DNA of 12,888 nucleotides from Chromatiales bacterium (GTDB lineage Bacteria > Pseudomonadota > Gammaproteobacteria > Chromatiales > Chromatiaceae): positions 1 through 12,888 of the forward strand of contig JAKSCN010000367.1 in assembly GCA_022360595.1 (NCBI GenBank), in the 5' to 3' direction. The position numbers were made by a program, and so were the translations under genes. Below the pieces are notes generated by a model. It ran no database searches, was not told the DNA's origin, and saw only the letters and a program-made list of their open reading frames with translations. Below are positions 1 through 7,870 of this stretch, one piece after another (positions within the stretch are counted from its first letter, which is position 1; every line of letters begins with the position of its first letter).

Positions 1-68
1 AAAGGCACATAGCCAAACATAACCGGCAGCGTTGCCCGAAAGGCTGTACTGAACAATGAGTGCGACAT
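1..68 (-). CDS. AzlC-family permease, N-terminal fragment (cut by window edge)
   Basis: Reading leftwards from an ATG at 68-66, the frame stays open to the window edge for 22 codons and encodes MSHSLFSTAFRATLPVMFGY followed by VP. The pattern of a short hydrophilic start, then a (T/S)LPVMxGYxP segment entering the first membrane helix, is what I know from AzlC/YgaZ-type permeases, which export branched-chain amino acids together with a small AzlD/YgaH partner. An AACAGG sequence ends seven bases before the ATG and can serve as ribosome binding site. The gene follows purL in the same direction, about 98 bp after its stop. Only the extreme N-terminus is visible, so the family call rests on one short motif; the reading frame and start look sound. 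Confidence 0.55.
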   Translation of the reverse strand, partial: MSHSLFSTAFRATLPVMFGYVP

Positions 69-94
69 GCTATAGCCTGTTAACAGGGAATATC

Positions 95-122
95 ACTGTG
101 CCGGCAGAGTAACCGGCACAGT
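95..122. terminator. 10-bp perfect inverted repeat between purL and the azlC-like gene
   Basis: ACTGTGCCGG (95-104) and CCGGCACAGT (113-122) pair perfectly around an 8-nt loop. It lies 45 bp beyond the purL stop, where a transcription terminator would be expected. In the purL direction the stem is followed by GATATTCCC, with no U tract, so it is not a canonical intrinsic terminator. It could be a weak or Rho-assisted terminator, an mRNA 3'-end stabiliser, or a protein-binding palindrome upstream of the permease gene. Confidence 0.45.
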
Positions 123-148
123 TGAGATAGACAAACCAACGAATTATT

Positions 149-168
149 AGGGCCTGCTCACAGCCCCT
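149..168 (-). other. Imperfect hairpin overlapping the purL stop codon
   Basis: AGGGCCTGCTCACAGCCCCT can fold into a 4-bp plus 3-bp stem with one internal mismatch and a 4-nt loop. It covers two bases of the purL stop codon (167-169). The left part, TAGGGCCTGCTCACAG, resembles the outer end of the dispersed repeat seen at 7550 and 12856. It may be a transcript-end structure or a remnant of that repeat. Confidence 0.3.
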
Positions 169-3100
169 AGTTCACCCACACCCGGGCGTTTCTAAACAGC
201 CTGAACCAGGGGCCATCCTCACCCCAGGTTTTCGGATGCCAGGAGTTCTGTACGCTGCGCACCACACGCTCCGGGTGGGGCATCATAATGGTGACGCGAC
301 CATCAGTGCTGGTCAGGCCAGAGATACCCTCGGGTGAACCGTTCGGATTGGCCGGATAGCGCAACGCGGTCTCACCGCTATTTTCGATATAGCGCATCAC
401 CACAAAGTCATTGGCTGAACCCTGATGCGCATCATCCTGGAACTCAGCCCGCCCTTCACCGTGGGCCACCGCAATCGGCATACGCGAACCCTCCATACCT
501 TGCAGCAGAACGGAGTTTGTCTGTTGCACTTCAACAGAGACAAAGCGCGATTCAAACTGCTCGGAGCGGTTACGCACAAAATGCGGCCAGTGCTGAGTGC
601 CTGGAATCAGTTCATGCAGATTGGAGAACATCTGACAGCCGTTACAGACACCAAGGGCGAAGGTATCCAGTCGCTGGAAAAAACCTTCAAACTGATCGCG
701 GGCGCGGTTATTAAACAGAATGGACTTGGCCCAACCCTCACCGGCACCCAGAACATCCCCGTACGAGAAGCCGCCACAGGCGACAACGCCTTTGAACTGA
801 TCCAGCTCAACCCGTCCGGAGATGATGTCTGACATGTGGACGTCGACGCAATCAAAGCCGGCACGATAGAAGGCGTTGGCCATCTCGATCTGGCCATTCA
901 CCCCCTGCTCACGCAAAATCGCCATCCGCGGACGCACACCGGTCGCCAGCATCGGCGCAGCAATATCATCGGCAGGATCAAAAGTGAGATCAACGGCCAG
1001 ACCGGGGTCATCCTCGGCAATGCGGGCAAACTCCTCTTCGGCACACTCAGGGTTATCGCGCAGCGTCTGCATCTGGCGCGTTGTCTCAGACCAGGCCTGC
1101 TGCAGCTCAACACGCGTGGACTGCAACACGGCGTGACTCCCCCGTTTAATGACAATCTCATCCGCATCATTGAGGGTACCGATCACATAGCTGTGGTGCC
1201 CCAGCTCGGCGTCATGCAGTGCTTTCAATACGGCATCCGTATCGGTGTGACGCACTTGAATGACAGCACCAAGCTCCTCGCTGAACAGCGCGGCAAAGTC
1301 ATCATCGCTCAGATCATCGAGCTGCACCGTAATACCGCAACGACCGGCAAAAGCCATCTCACTCAGAGTGGCAAACAGACCACCGTCTGAGCGGTCATGA
1401 TAGGCTAGCAACAGTCCATCACTATTGAGCTGCTGGATAACGTTAAAGAAGCGCTTGAGCGCCTTGGGATCGACCAGATCAGGGCCATGATGCCCCACTT
1501 GGTTATAGACCTGAGCCAATGCCGAGGCCCCCAGGCGGTTCGCCCCTTTGCCCAGATCGATCAGAAGCAGGTCACTGTCGCCTTCGCTGGTCTGCAGCAT
1601 CGGCGTCAGGGTGTTACGCACATCGGAAACCGGCGCGAAACCGGAGACAATCAGTGACAGCGGTGAGCTCATCACGCGCTCTTCGCCAGCCTCCTGCCAG
1701 ACCGTCTTCATCGACATGGAATCTTTACCCACCGGAATGGCGATACCTAACTCAGGGCAGAGCTCCATGCCGACGGCTTTCACCGTCTCATACAGAGCGG
1801 CATCCTCTCCCGGATAGCCGGCAGCCGCCATCCAGTTGGCTGACAGTTTGATATCACCAATATTGTCGATGGAGGCCGCGGCCAGATTGGTGATCACCTC
1901 CCCCACCGCCATACGCCCGGAGGCTGGGGCCTGCAGCAACGCCAGTGGCGTGCGCTCCCCCATCGCCATCGCTTCACCGGTATAGCCCACATAGTCACTG
2001 ATAGTGACGGCCAAATCGGCCACAGGCACCTGCCAGGGGCCGACCATCTGGTCACGCGCCACCTGCCCGGTAATCGTGCGATCACCAATAGAGATTAAAA
2101 ACGTTTTATTCGCTACGGTTGGCAGACGCAGCACCCGAAGTGCCGCCTCTTTCAGATCGACACCGGAAAAATTCAGCTCTGGTTTATGATAGGTGCGACG
2201 CTTCACATCCCGTGTCATGCGCGGCGGCTTGCCAAACAGCAGCGACATCGGCAGGTCGATAGGGTTGTTCTTAAAATGACGATCACCCAACACTAGATGC
2301 TCTTCATCGGTCGCCTCACCCACCACCGCGTAGGGGCAGCGCTCACGCTCACAGATCGCCTTGAACAGATCCATCTGATCGGCATCGATCGCCATCACAT
2401 AGCGCTCCTGAGCTTCGTTGCACCAGATCTCCATTGGCGCCATACCCGGCTCGTCGTTAGGGACTTCACGCAGTTCAAAACGACCACCTTTGTCCGCATC
2501 GTGGACAAGCTCAGGCAGTGCGTTTGAGAGACCGCCGGCCCCGACATCGTGGATAAAGAGGATGGGGTTCTCTTTACCCCGCGCCCAACAGCGGTCAATC
2601 ACCTCCTGGCAACGCCGCTCCATCTCGGGGTTGGAGCGCTGTACCGAGGCGAAGTCAAGATCCTCCGCCGAGGCGCCACTCGCCATCGACGAGGCCGCAC
2701 CACCGCCCAGGCCGATCAACATCGCCGGGCCACCGAGCACGACCAGTGGCGATCCCGTCGGAAAAGTATCCTTCTCGATATGCTCTTCACGGATATTGCC
2801 CAAACCACCGGCCAGCATAATCGGCTTATGGTAACCGCGCAGCTCGGTGCCATTGGTGGCAGGCACCTCCTGCTCATAGGTCCGGAAATAACCGCACAGG
2901 TTGGGACGCCCAAATTCGTTGTTGAATGAGGCCCCGCCAATCGGCCCCTCCAGCATAATATCCAGCGCGGAGACAATGCGCCCCGGCTTGCCATAATCGT
3001 TCTCCCAGGGCTGCTCCGCACCTGGAATCCGCAGGTTGGAGACTGAGAAGCCAGTCAACCCCGCTTTGGGCTTCGAGCCTTTACCGGTGGCCCCTTCATC

Positions 3101-4051
3101 GCGGATCTCGCCACCCGAGCCGGTCGCCGCACCCGGATGGGGAGAAATAGCTGTCGGGTGGTTATGGGTCTCCACCTTCATCAGAATATGGATATTTTCG
3201 CGGCTATAGCCGTAGCTGTGATCGAGCGGATCGGTAATAAAACGCTCGCCCTCGAAGCCGGTCATCACCGCCGCATTGTCTTTATAGGCAGAAAGCACAT
3301 TGTCCGGCGACTGCTCGGTGGTGTTGCGGATCATCTTGAACAGCGACTTATCCTGGGCTTTACCGTCGATGATCCAGTCGGCATTGAAAATCTTATGGCG
3401 GCAGTGCTCGGAGTTGGCCTGAGCGAACATCATCAGTTCGACATCGGATGGATTACGCCCCAATGATTGAAAGCTCTCGACCAGATAGTCGATCTCATCA
3501 TCCGAGAGGGCCAGACCCAAATCAACATTGGCCTGCTCCAGCGCCGGCCGACCACCTGCCACCACATCCACGGTGGTAAAAGGTTTGGGCTCAGCATGTT
3601 GAAACAGGGCCTCCGCCGCGTCGATATCGGCAAATACCGACTCAGTCATCCGATCATGCAGAATAGCGAGTGTCGCGGCTCTCTCCTGTTCAGTCAGCTC
3701 GCTCGCGCCAGTCAGGTAGTATGCGATGCCGCGCTCCAGGCGAACCACTTTACTGAGACCGCAGTTATGGGCGATATCGGTCGCCTTGGTGGACCAGGGC
3801 GAGATGGTGCCGGGCCTCGGCACCACAAGAAACAGCTCACCTTCCGGCTCATGCACTGAAAGCTTTGGGCCGTATTTCAGCACCCGCTCCAGAATCACCG
3901 TTTCATCCGCTTCCAACGCTTCCTGGAGTTCCACGAAGTGCATGAATTCAGCGTAGAGACCCACGGCCCTGCCAATAGCATTGTTGAGCCGCTGTTCAAG
4001 TTTTTTCAGACGAAAATCGGAAAGAGCCGGAGCACCGCGAAGACTGAGCAT
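167..4051 (-). CDS. purL: Phosphoribosylformylglycinamidine synthase (FGAM synthetase)
   Basis: This cytoplasmic enzyme catalyses the fourth step of de novo purine synthesis: FGAR, glutamine and ATP give FGAM, glutamate and ADP. At 1,294 residues it is the large single-chain form of Gammaproteobacteria (E. coli about 1,295), not the PurS/PurL/PurQ split form. The order is an N-terminal PurS-like domain (about 1-150), a linker with NSEHCRHK around 213-220, two AIRS-like ATP-binding halves (VETHNHPTAISP in the first; GKDSMSMK in the second), and a C-terminal class I glutamine amidotransferase. The amidotransferase triad is visible: nucleophile C1136 in GVCNGCQ, and H1259 and E1261 in PHPER. The start MLSLRGAPALSDFR aligns with the known N-terminus, with AAGG about eight bases upstream. 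It follows the small membrane-protein gene after 119 bp. I saw no PurR box or convincing promoter in that gap. Confidence 0.98.
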   Translation of the reverse strand: MLSLRGAPALSDFRLKKLEQRLNNAIGRAVGLYAEFMHFVELQEALEADETVILERVLKYGPKLSVHEPEGELFLVVPRPGTISPWSTKATDIAHNCGLSKVVRLERGIAYYLTGASELTEQERAATLAILHDRMTESVFADIDAAEALFQHAEPKPFTTVDVVAGGRPALEQANVDLGLALSDDEIDYLVESFQSLGRNPSDVELMMFAQANSEHCRHKIFNADWIIDGKAQDKSLFKMIRNTTEQSPDNVLSAYKDNAAVMTGFEGERFITDPLDHSYGYSRENIHILMKVETHNHPTAISPHPGAATGSGGEIRDEGATGKGSKPKAGLTGFSVSNLRIPGAEQPWENDYGKPGRIVSALDIMLEGPIGGASFNNEFGRPNLCGYFRTYEQEVPATNGTELRGYHKPIMLAGGLGNIREEHIEKDTFPTGSPLVVLGGPAMLIGLGGGAASSMASGASAEDLDFASVQRSNPEMERRCQEVIDRCWARGKENPILFIHDVGAGGLSNALPELVHDADKGGRFELREVPNDEPGMAPMEIWCNEAQERYVMAIDADQMDLFKAICERERCPYAVVGEATDEEHLVLGDRHFKNNPIDLPMSLLFGKPPRMTRDVKRRTYHKPELNFSGVDLKEAALRVLRLPTVANKTFLISIGDRTITGQVARDQMVGPWQVPVADLAVTISDYVGYTGEAMAMGERTPLALLQAPASGRMAVGEVITNLAAASIDNIGDIKLSANWMAAAGYPGEDAALYETVKAVGMELCPELGIAIPVGKDSMSMKTVWQEAGEERVMSSPLSLIVSGFAPVSDVRNTLTPMLQTSEGDSDLLLIDLGKGANRLGASALAQVYNQVGHHGPDLVDPKALKRFFNVIQQLNSDGLLLAYHDRSDGGLFATLSEMAFAGRCGITVQLDDLSDDDFAALFSEELGAVIQVRHTDTDAVLKALHDAELGHHSYVIGTLNDADEIVIKRGSHAVLQSTRVELQQAWSETTRQMQTLRDNPECAEEEFARIAEDDPGLAVDLTFDPADDIAAPMLATGVRPRMAILREQGVNGQIEMANAFYRAGFDCVDVHMSDIISGRVELDQFKGVVACGGFSYGDVLGAGEGWAKSILFNNRARDQFEGFFQRLDTFALGVCNGCQMFSNLHELIPGTQHWPHFVRNRSEQFESRFVSVEVQQTNSVLLQGMEGSRMPIAVAHGEGRAEFQDDAHQGSANDFVVMRYIENSGETALRYPANPNGSPEGISGLTSTDGRVTIMMPHPERVVRSVQNSWHPKTWGEDGPWFRLFRNARVWVN

Positions 4052-4170
4052 CGTTTACCTTAAAATAACGGAGTTTGGGAAAAGCGCTATGATACTCCAA
4101 CCAATTGAAAATTACTGCTTTCTAATGCGTTGATTGAACGGTGTCCACCCTTAAATAGAGAATCACTTGG

Positions 4171-4578
4171 TTAGAGCGAATCGAGCTTGCGCCCATGCCA
4201 AATAGAATAATAGCGCACCCCGGAAGTGGCATGAGCAATCCAGCCGGAGAGCACCACAACCGTGATCAACAGTGCGGCCTTATAGTCAGGCAGGGCCGGG
4301 ATCAAAAGCAGCAATAGCAGTTTCAGCAGAATCACTTGTCCACGCAGTTGCAGCAGCCAGATCAGGCTGGAGTAGAGTGAGATCAGTATCAGGCCTAAGC
4401 CCGAAATAACGCTAATTTGCAGATAGAGCTGCCAGCTCTGGTCCAACGCCGGATAAAGAAACCCACCGCCGAGACCAGCCACGCCCACCAGATGAGTCGT
4501 GCGCAACAGCACATTCAGCCAGCGTTCCCCATAAAAACTGCGTGCCGGACGGGGAAAGAGCAGGCTTCTCACCGACAT
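4171..4578 (-). CDS. Small four-helix inner-membrane protein, unknown function
   Basis: I do not recognise a named family. The 135-residue product has four hydrophobic stretches that look like membrane helices, near residues 26-45, 50-77, 80-97 and 101-118, with short charged loops and a basic N-terminus (RSLLFPRPARSFYGERW). Possible functional residues are H29 in RTTHLVGVAG and H116 in GWIAHATSGVRYYS. Paired membrane histidines can bind heme or metal, but that is speculation. The ATG lies two bases after the stop codon of the metallo-hydrolase gene, so the two are very likely co-translated and belong to the bamC operon. The tight coupling and sustained hydrophobic pattern argue that the gene is real. 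Confidence 0.8.
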   Translation of the reverse strand: MSVRSLLFPRPARSFYGERWLNVLLRTTHLVGVAGLGGGFLYPALDQSWQLYLQISVISGLGLILISLYSSLIWLLQLRGQVILLKLLLLLLIPALPDYKAALLITVVVLSGWIAHATSGVRYYSIWHGRKLDSL

Positions 4579-4580
4579 GG

Positions 4581-5342
4581 TCAGAACTCAAACCAGTCGC
4601 TGGTGCGATCCTGATGCGTGAAGGCCAAGCGATCTTCGATTTCCGGCGCCACCTCCAGCAGAGTCTGCTCGACCCGCTCGGCACTGTTGTTCTTTTCACT
4701 CAAATGGGCCGCCACCACATGTTGTAGCCGCTGATAATCAAGTCCCTTCAGGATGGCCGCCGCCTGGTGATTGTTCAGGTGCCCATGCCCACCACCCACA
4801 CGCCGCTGCAGCGAGGGTGGATAAGGACCGGACGCCAGCATGGTGACATCGTGATTGGTCTCCAAAATCAGGGCATCACAGCCAGCCAGTATCTCCATGA
4901 TATGGGGGGTCGCCATCCCGGTATCAGTCAGAATACCCAAGGCCCCATCTCCATGGCTGAAGCGGTACTGCACAGGTTCGCTGGCATCATGCGGAACAGT
5001 GAAAGGTTGAACAGCAATATCACCGATAGAGAATGTCGGCTGATGGCCGCTGATGAAGTGACATTCCGCCAGCTCGCCACAGCGATTCTGGCGGAAGGTG
5101 CCGTGGGTCATGTAGACCGGGAGGCGATAACGTCGGGCAAATGCGCCCACCCCACGGATATGATCCTGGTGCTCATGGGTGACCAGGATGGCATTGATGC
5201 TGCCGGGGTCTACCTCTAGCGCCGCGAGGCGCAGTTCGGCCTCCCGCGCCGCAAAACCGTTATCGAGCAGTAGCCGCGTCTGCCCCGCTTCAATCAGCGT
5301 GGCATTCCCACGGCTACCGCTCCCTAGAGAGGCAAAGCGCAA
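4581..5342 (-). CDS. Metallo-beta-lactamase-fold hydrolase, YycJ/WalJ-like
   Basis: This 253-residue protein has the full metal-binding set of the MBL fold: HEHQDH at 56-61, H118 in VPHDA, D140 in LTDTG, and H213 in AAHLSE, with H188 in GHLN as a further conserved position. The N-terminus RFASLGSGSRGNATLI is typical of the YycJ/WalJ subfamily of predicted cytoplasmic nucleases or phosphodiesterases, linked in Firmicutes to cell-wall or DNA-repair coordination. The substrate in Gammaproteobacteria is not established. The start codon is TTG at 5342-5340, inside a run of T, four bases after the bamC stop (5347-5349). No Shine-Dalgarno sequence precedes it, so initiation probably depends on ribosomes terminating on bamC. 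Its stop is two bases before the next gene. Family confidence is high; function is tentative. Confidence 0.9.
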   Translation of the reverse strand: MRFASLGSGSRGNATLIEAGQTRLLLDNGFAAREAELRLAALEVDPGSINAILVTHEHQDHIRGVGAFARRYRLPVYMTHGTFRQNRCGELAECHFISGHQPTFSIGDIAVQPFTVPHDASEPVQYRFSHGDGALGILTDTGMATPHIMEILAGCDALILETNHDVTMLASGPYPPSLQRRVGGGHGHLNNHQAAAILKGLDYQRLQHVVAAHLSEKNNSAERVEQTLLEVAPEIEDRLAFTHQDRTSDWFEF

Positions 5343-5346
5343 AAAA

Positions 5347-6510
5347 CTAATTAATCTGTTCGTGAATCAGCGTCAGGATACGTAGCGCTGTCGGCGAATT
5401 ATCGCGTGCGCCTCCCTCGCTCAGCACCAGAATCCGTGTCTGCTCACCTTCACGGTTGAGCGCAACCTGATACTGGTTCTCTTTGTCCACATTGGCCTCA
5501 TCCTCACTGCGCCAGAAGGCCAGTTTAGACAAAAAGCCCGACTTCTCCTGCTCTTTCTGTGGATCGTTGTAGCGGACATAGTAGACACCACGCGATCGGT
5601 TGCGATCTTCCACCGCAAAACCGACGCGGTCCAGCGCGACCCCCGTCAAACGCCAAGTGCGATCGATCCCTTCATTCACTACCAGAGAGACCTCGTTACG
5701 GGTCTGGCTGAGCTGGGATTGCTGCTTTTTACCTTCGTCATTTTCGGCCAGGGAAGTCGTCGCCATCTTATCAGAGATGCCGATATAGACCATCAGACGA
5801 CGCAGCATCTCGGCTTCCAGATCGGGATCGGTAGGTCTCGGGTTCCAGACGGTGCGTTCAACCTGGGTATTGGAGACCTGGACAATCTTCTCCTGCATGC
5901 CACGATGGGCCAGATAGAGCTCGGTAGTGCCGGGCTTAACACCCGGTTCGATCCGCACCCGGTACTGGTCCTGTATCGATGCGGAATAGGCGCCGTCAAA
6001 GACACGACGAATACGGTCGGTGATGAAGTCGGTTTTAATGGCGGCGCGGTTCTCCATCCAGTCGGTCATCATGACACCCACCGTGGGGTCCTGCTCGACC
6101 AGCAGAATGCCGCTGTCCTGCCAGAACTCGACCACTTTGTACCAGACATCTTCCGGGTCGCCCTGAATCACCAGCCAGCGCTGATCGCCATCACGCTTCA
6201 CCTCGATATGCTCGATTTGTGGCAGCACAGTCGCCCGCTTAGCACTGCGCGTCTGCACCTGCTCTTTCGCCATCAGGCCGGACAGTGTGGCCGAACCGGA
6301 GTTGGGGGCGTCAGGAATAACCAGTTCATCGTTGATGGCGCTACGAGTCAGATCCGGTGGAATCTCCAGATTTTTCTCAGCCTGTTTCGACTTTTTATAT
6401 TCAGCCTTCTTATCGGGCAAAATCTGATCCATGGTGGGTAGCGCACTGCACCCCGCGAGAACAGAAACCATCGTTGCACTAACAAGAAGCCTTATTTTTT
6501 TCACTGACAT
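5347..6510 (-). CDS. bamC: Outer-membrane assembly lipoprotein BamC (NlpB/DapX)
   Basis: BamC is a lipoprotein subunit of the BAM complex, which inserts beta-barrel proteins into the outer membrane. The product has 387 residues (E. coli about 344). A signal peptide (KKIRLLVSATMVSVLAG) leads to a lipobox LAGC with the lipidated cysteine at residue 21. The flexible N-terminal segment that wraps BamD in known structures is recognisable by KNLEIPPDLT at about 46-55. Two helix-grip domains follow, roughly 100-215 and 250-385, separated by a Gln/Lys-rich linker near 250-260. It is the gene immediately downstream of dapA, as in E. coli. The 66-bp gap to dapA contains the palindrome CCGGCCAGGCCGG (6536-6548), with no U tract on the correct side, so the two are probably co-transcribed. 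The ribosome binding site is weak (GGA eight bases before the ATG). Confidence 0.93.
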   Translation of the reverse strand: MSVKKIRLLVSATMVSVLAGCSALPTMDQILPDKKAEYKKSKQAEKNLEIPPDLTRSAINDELVIPDAPNSGSATLSGLMAKEQVQTRSAKRATVLPQIEHIEVKRDGDQRWLVIQGDPEDVWYKVVEFWQDSGILLVEQDPTVGVMMTDWMENRAAIKTDFITDRIRRVFDGAYSASIQDQYRVRIEPGVKPGTTELYLAHRGMQEKIVQVSNTQVERTVWNPRPTDPDLEAEMLRRLMVYIGISDKMATTSLAENDEGKKQQSQLSQTRNEVSLVVNEGIDRTWRLTGVALDRVGFAVEDRNRSRGVYYVRYNDPQKEQEKSGFLSKLAFWRSEDEANVDKENQYQVALNREGEQTRILVLSEGGARDNSPTALRILTLIHEQIN

Positions 6511-6576
6511 TGGTTAAATCCGTCGTTTCCTGCATCCGGCCAGGCCGGGAGAAAAAATAGTATTTTGTTGAGTCTG

Positions 6577-7452
6577 CTAGAGGAGGCCTGAAGCCACCAT
6601 GCTCGCCCGCAACTGCTCATGGTATTGGCTTGCCAAGGGTGTCAAAGGCAGGCGGATACCGGCAGGCATTTTACCCATTTCAGCCAGCGCCCACTTCACC
6701 GGAATGGGATTAGCCTCCAGAAAGAGATCACGGTGCAAACCAACGATTGCGGCATCGATCTCGGCAGCCTTTTCAGCATCGCCCGCCAAAGCTGCCGCAA
6801 TCATCTCATGGACCGCTTTAGGCGCCACATTGGCAGTCACTGATATACTCCCCTGTCCGCCGAGCAGCACCAGCTCACGAGAGGTGGCGTCATCGCCGCT
6901 ATAGATATCGAAATCATCACTGCAGAGCTCTCGGATCTGCGTCACGCGGCTCAGATCACCCGTGGCCTCTTTCACTCCAACGATATTGGCGACCTTAGCC
7001 AGACGACCGATTGTTTCGGGCAGCATGTCACACGCGGTGCGGCCAGGCACATTATAGAGAATCTGAGGGATATCCACCGCCTCGGCAACCGCCTTGTGGT
7101 GGAGATAGAGCCCCTCCTGCGAGGGTTTGTTGTAATAAGGAGTCACCAACAGACAGGCATCCGCCTTAGCCTCTTTGGCGCAGGCAGTCAGATCAATCGC
7201 TTCGGTGGTTGAGTTGGCGCCTGTTCCGGCAATCACCGGAATACGCCCCTTCACACTGTCCACAGTCAAACGGATGACGTGGCAGTGTTCATCAGCATCC
7301 AAAGTCGCCGATTCACCCGTGGTACCGACAGTGACGATTGCGTCGGTACCCTGCTCGATATGCCACTCGATGAGTTGGCGTAGACTGCTCTCATCGACGC
7401 TGCCATCTTCCCGCATCGGGGTAACCAGCGCCACCATGCTGCCCTGAAACAT
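6577..7452 (-). CDS. dapA: 4-hydroxy-tetrahydrodipicolinate synthase
   Basis: DapA condenses pyruvate with aspartate semialdehyde, the first committed step to diaminopimelate and lysine; the cytoplasmic enzyme is a (beta/alpha)8 barrel. All active-site residues are present at E. coli numbering: T44 and T45 in VGTTGES, Y107 in TPYYNKP, Y133 in YNVPGR, R138, and the Schiff-base lysine K161 in GVKEATGD. I place the start at the ATG 7452-7450 (MFQGSMVALVTPM), giving 291 residues. GGAG lies six bases upstream, and this matches the family N-terminus. A longer frame starting at TTG 7464 would put the Shine-Dalgarno inside the coding sequence. Transcription probably starts from the promoter at 7483-7512. 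bamC follows directly. Confidence 0.98.
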   Translation of the reverse strand: MFQGSMVALVTPMREDGSVDESSLRQLIEWHIEQGTDAIVTVGTTGESATLDADEHCHVIRLTVDSVKGRIPVIAGTGANSTTEAIDLTACAKEAKADACLLVTPYYNKPSQEGLYLHHKAVAEAVDIPQILYNVPGRTACDMLPETIGRLAKVANIVGVKEATGDLSRVTQIRELCSDDFDIYSGDDATSRELVLLGGQGSISVTANVAPKAVHEMIAAALAGDAEKAAEIDAAIVGLHRDLFLEANPIPVKWALAEMGKMPAGIRLPLTPLASQYHEQLRASMVASGLL

Positions 7453-7482
7453 GCAAAACTCCAAAATAAAGCTGAATTTTCA

Positions 7483-7512
7483 ATTCTAAAGCGCCAATGA
7501 AGGGCATGACAA
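7483..7512 (-). promoter_or_regulatory. Sigma-70 promoter of dapA
   Basis: On the minus strand, TTGTCA (plus 7507-7512) and TAGAAT (plus 7483-7488) are separated by 18 bp. Each hexamer matches the consensus at five of six positions. Transcription would begin about 25 bp before the dapA ATG, leaving a short leader with no room for a lysine riboswitch. Confidence 0.75.
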
Positions 7513-7549
7513 GCCAAGAATGCCTTTAGGTGCAATAAACAGAACCCAG

Positions 7550-7582
7550 GACCTGTTCACACCCATTTGATTGTCACTGTTG
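7550..7582 (+). repeat. Dispersed intergenic repeat, copy 1
   Basis: These 33 bp match 12856-12888 at 29 of 33 positions in the same orientation. Both share ATTTGATTGTCACTGTTG exactly. Since copy 2 runs off the window, the unit is probably longer, and here it may extend to about 7690. It lies between the dapA promoter and the candidate cyclase promoter, so it does not disrupt either. The nature of the repeat (MITE, insertion-sequence end or REP-like element) cannot be decided from two partial copies. Confidence 0.8.
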
Positions 7583-7733
7583 AGCCCAAAAACATCACTC
7601 GGCGTTACTCATCACGGATTTGGAACAACCAAACTGCGCTCCTCGTACCTGGCTGGCGCTTTTAAGCCCCCTCAGCCGATAAAACTACGCTCACCCATGA
7701 GAGACATATTTCCTCATTTTTCTCCAATTTGCC

Positions 7734-7739
7734 TATAAT
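7734..7739 (+). promoter_or_regulatory. Candidate -10 element for the diguanylate cyclase gene
   Basis: A perfect TATAAT occurs 131 bp before the cyclase start. The -35 position is poor (TTCCTC at 7710-7715 with 18-bp spacing), so activity would depend on an activator or be modest. It would leave a leader of about 125 nt that includes the two nested short ORFs. Confidence 0.4.
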
Positions 7740-7835
7740 CAAGAAGGGAGAAGGGCAATATGGCCCGCCAGCCCTCTAGTTTAGATGGACCAAACCATGG
7801 AAGTTCAGAATTCACACACAGGAAAGGGAAAAAAT

Positions 7836-7862
7836 ATGGATGTGCACCGACTGACAGGGTAG
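7836..7862 (+). CDS. Possible 8-codon leader peptide upstream of the diguanylate cyclase
   Basis: ATG at 7836 opens an ORF encoding MDVHRLTG that stops at 7860-7862, eight bases before the cyclase ATG. It is preceded by GGAAAGGGA at about six bases, a far better ribosome binding site than the one before the cyclase itself. An in-frame ATG at 7797 would lengthen it to 21 codons. It may couple translation to the downstream gene; it may also be chance. Confidence 0.3.
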   Translation: MDVHRLTG

Positions 7863-7870
7863 CGCGGTAA

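Larger units (their letters stand above)
7465..7870. other. Intergenic region between dapA and the diguanylate cyclase
   Basis: These 406 bp contain the leftward dapA promoter, a dispersed-repeat copy starting at 7550, a candidate rightward -10 element at 7734-7739, and two nested very short ORFs that end eight bases before the cyclase start. The stretch 7583-7700 continues the repeat-like sequence (GAGCCCAAAAACATCACTCG onwards) and I see no gene in it. Confidence 0.7.

Noticed and set aside
334..3956. Many open frames on the plus strand and in other minus frames across purL
   Set aside because: All lie within purL, which matches its family over its full length. They have no separate ribosome binding sites and show low-complexity, shadow-like composition.
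4052..4170. Possible purL promoter (TATCAT on the minus strand near 4088) and PurR operator
   Set aside because: No acceptable -35 hexamer at 16-18 bp and no sequence resembling the PurR palindrome.
6536..6548. CCGGCCAGGCCGG palindrome between dapA and bamC as a terminator
   Set aside because: The T run lies on the upstream side in the transcribed direction, and the stem is only about five base pairs once a loop is allowed.
7465..7482. Lysine riboswitch upstream of dapA
   Set aside because: The promoter lies too close to the start codon to leave space for an aptamer.
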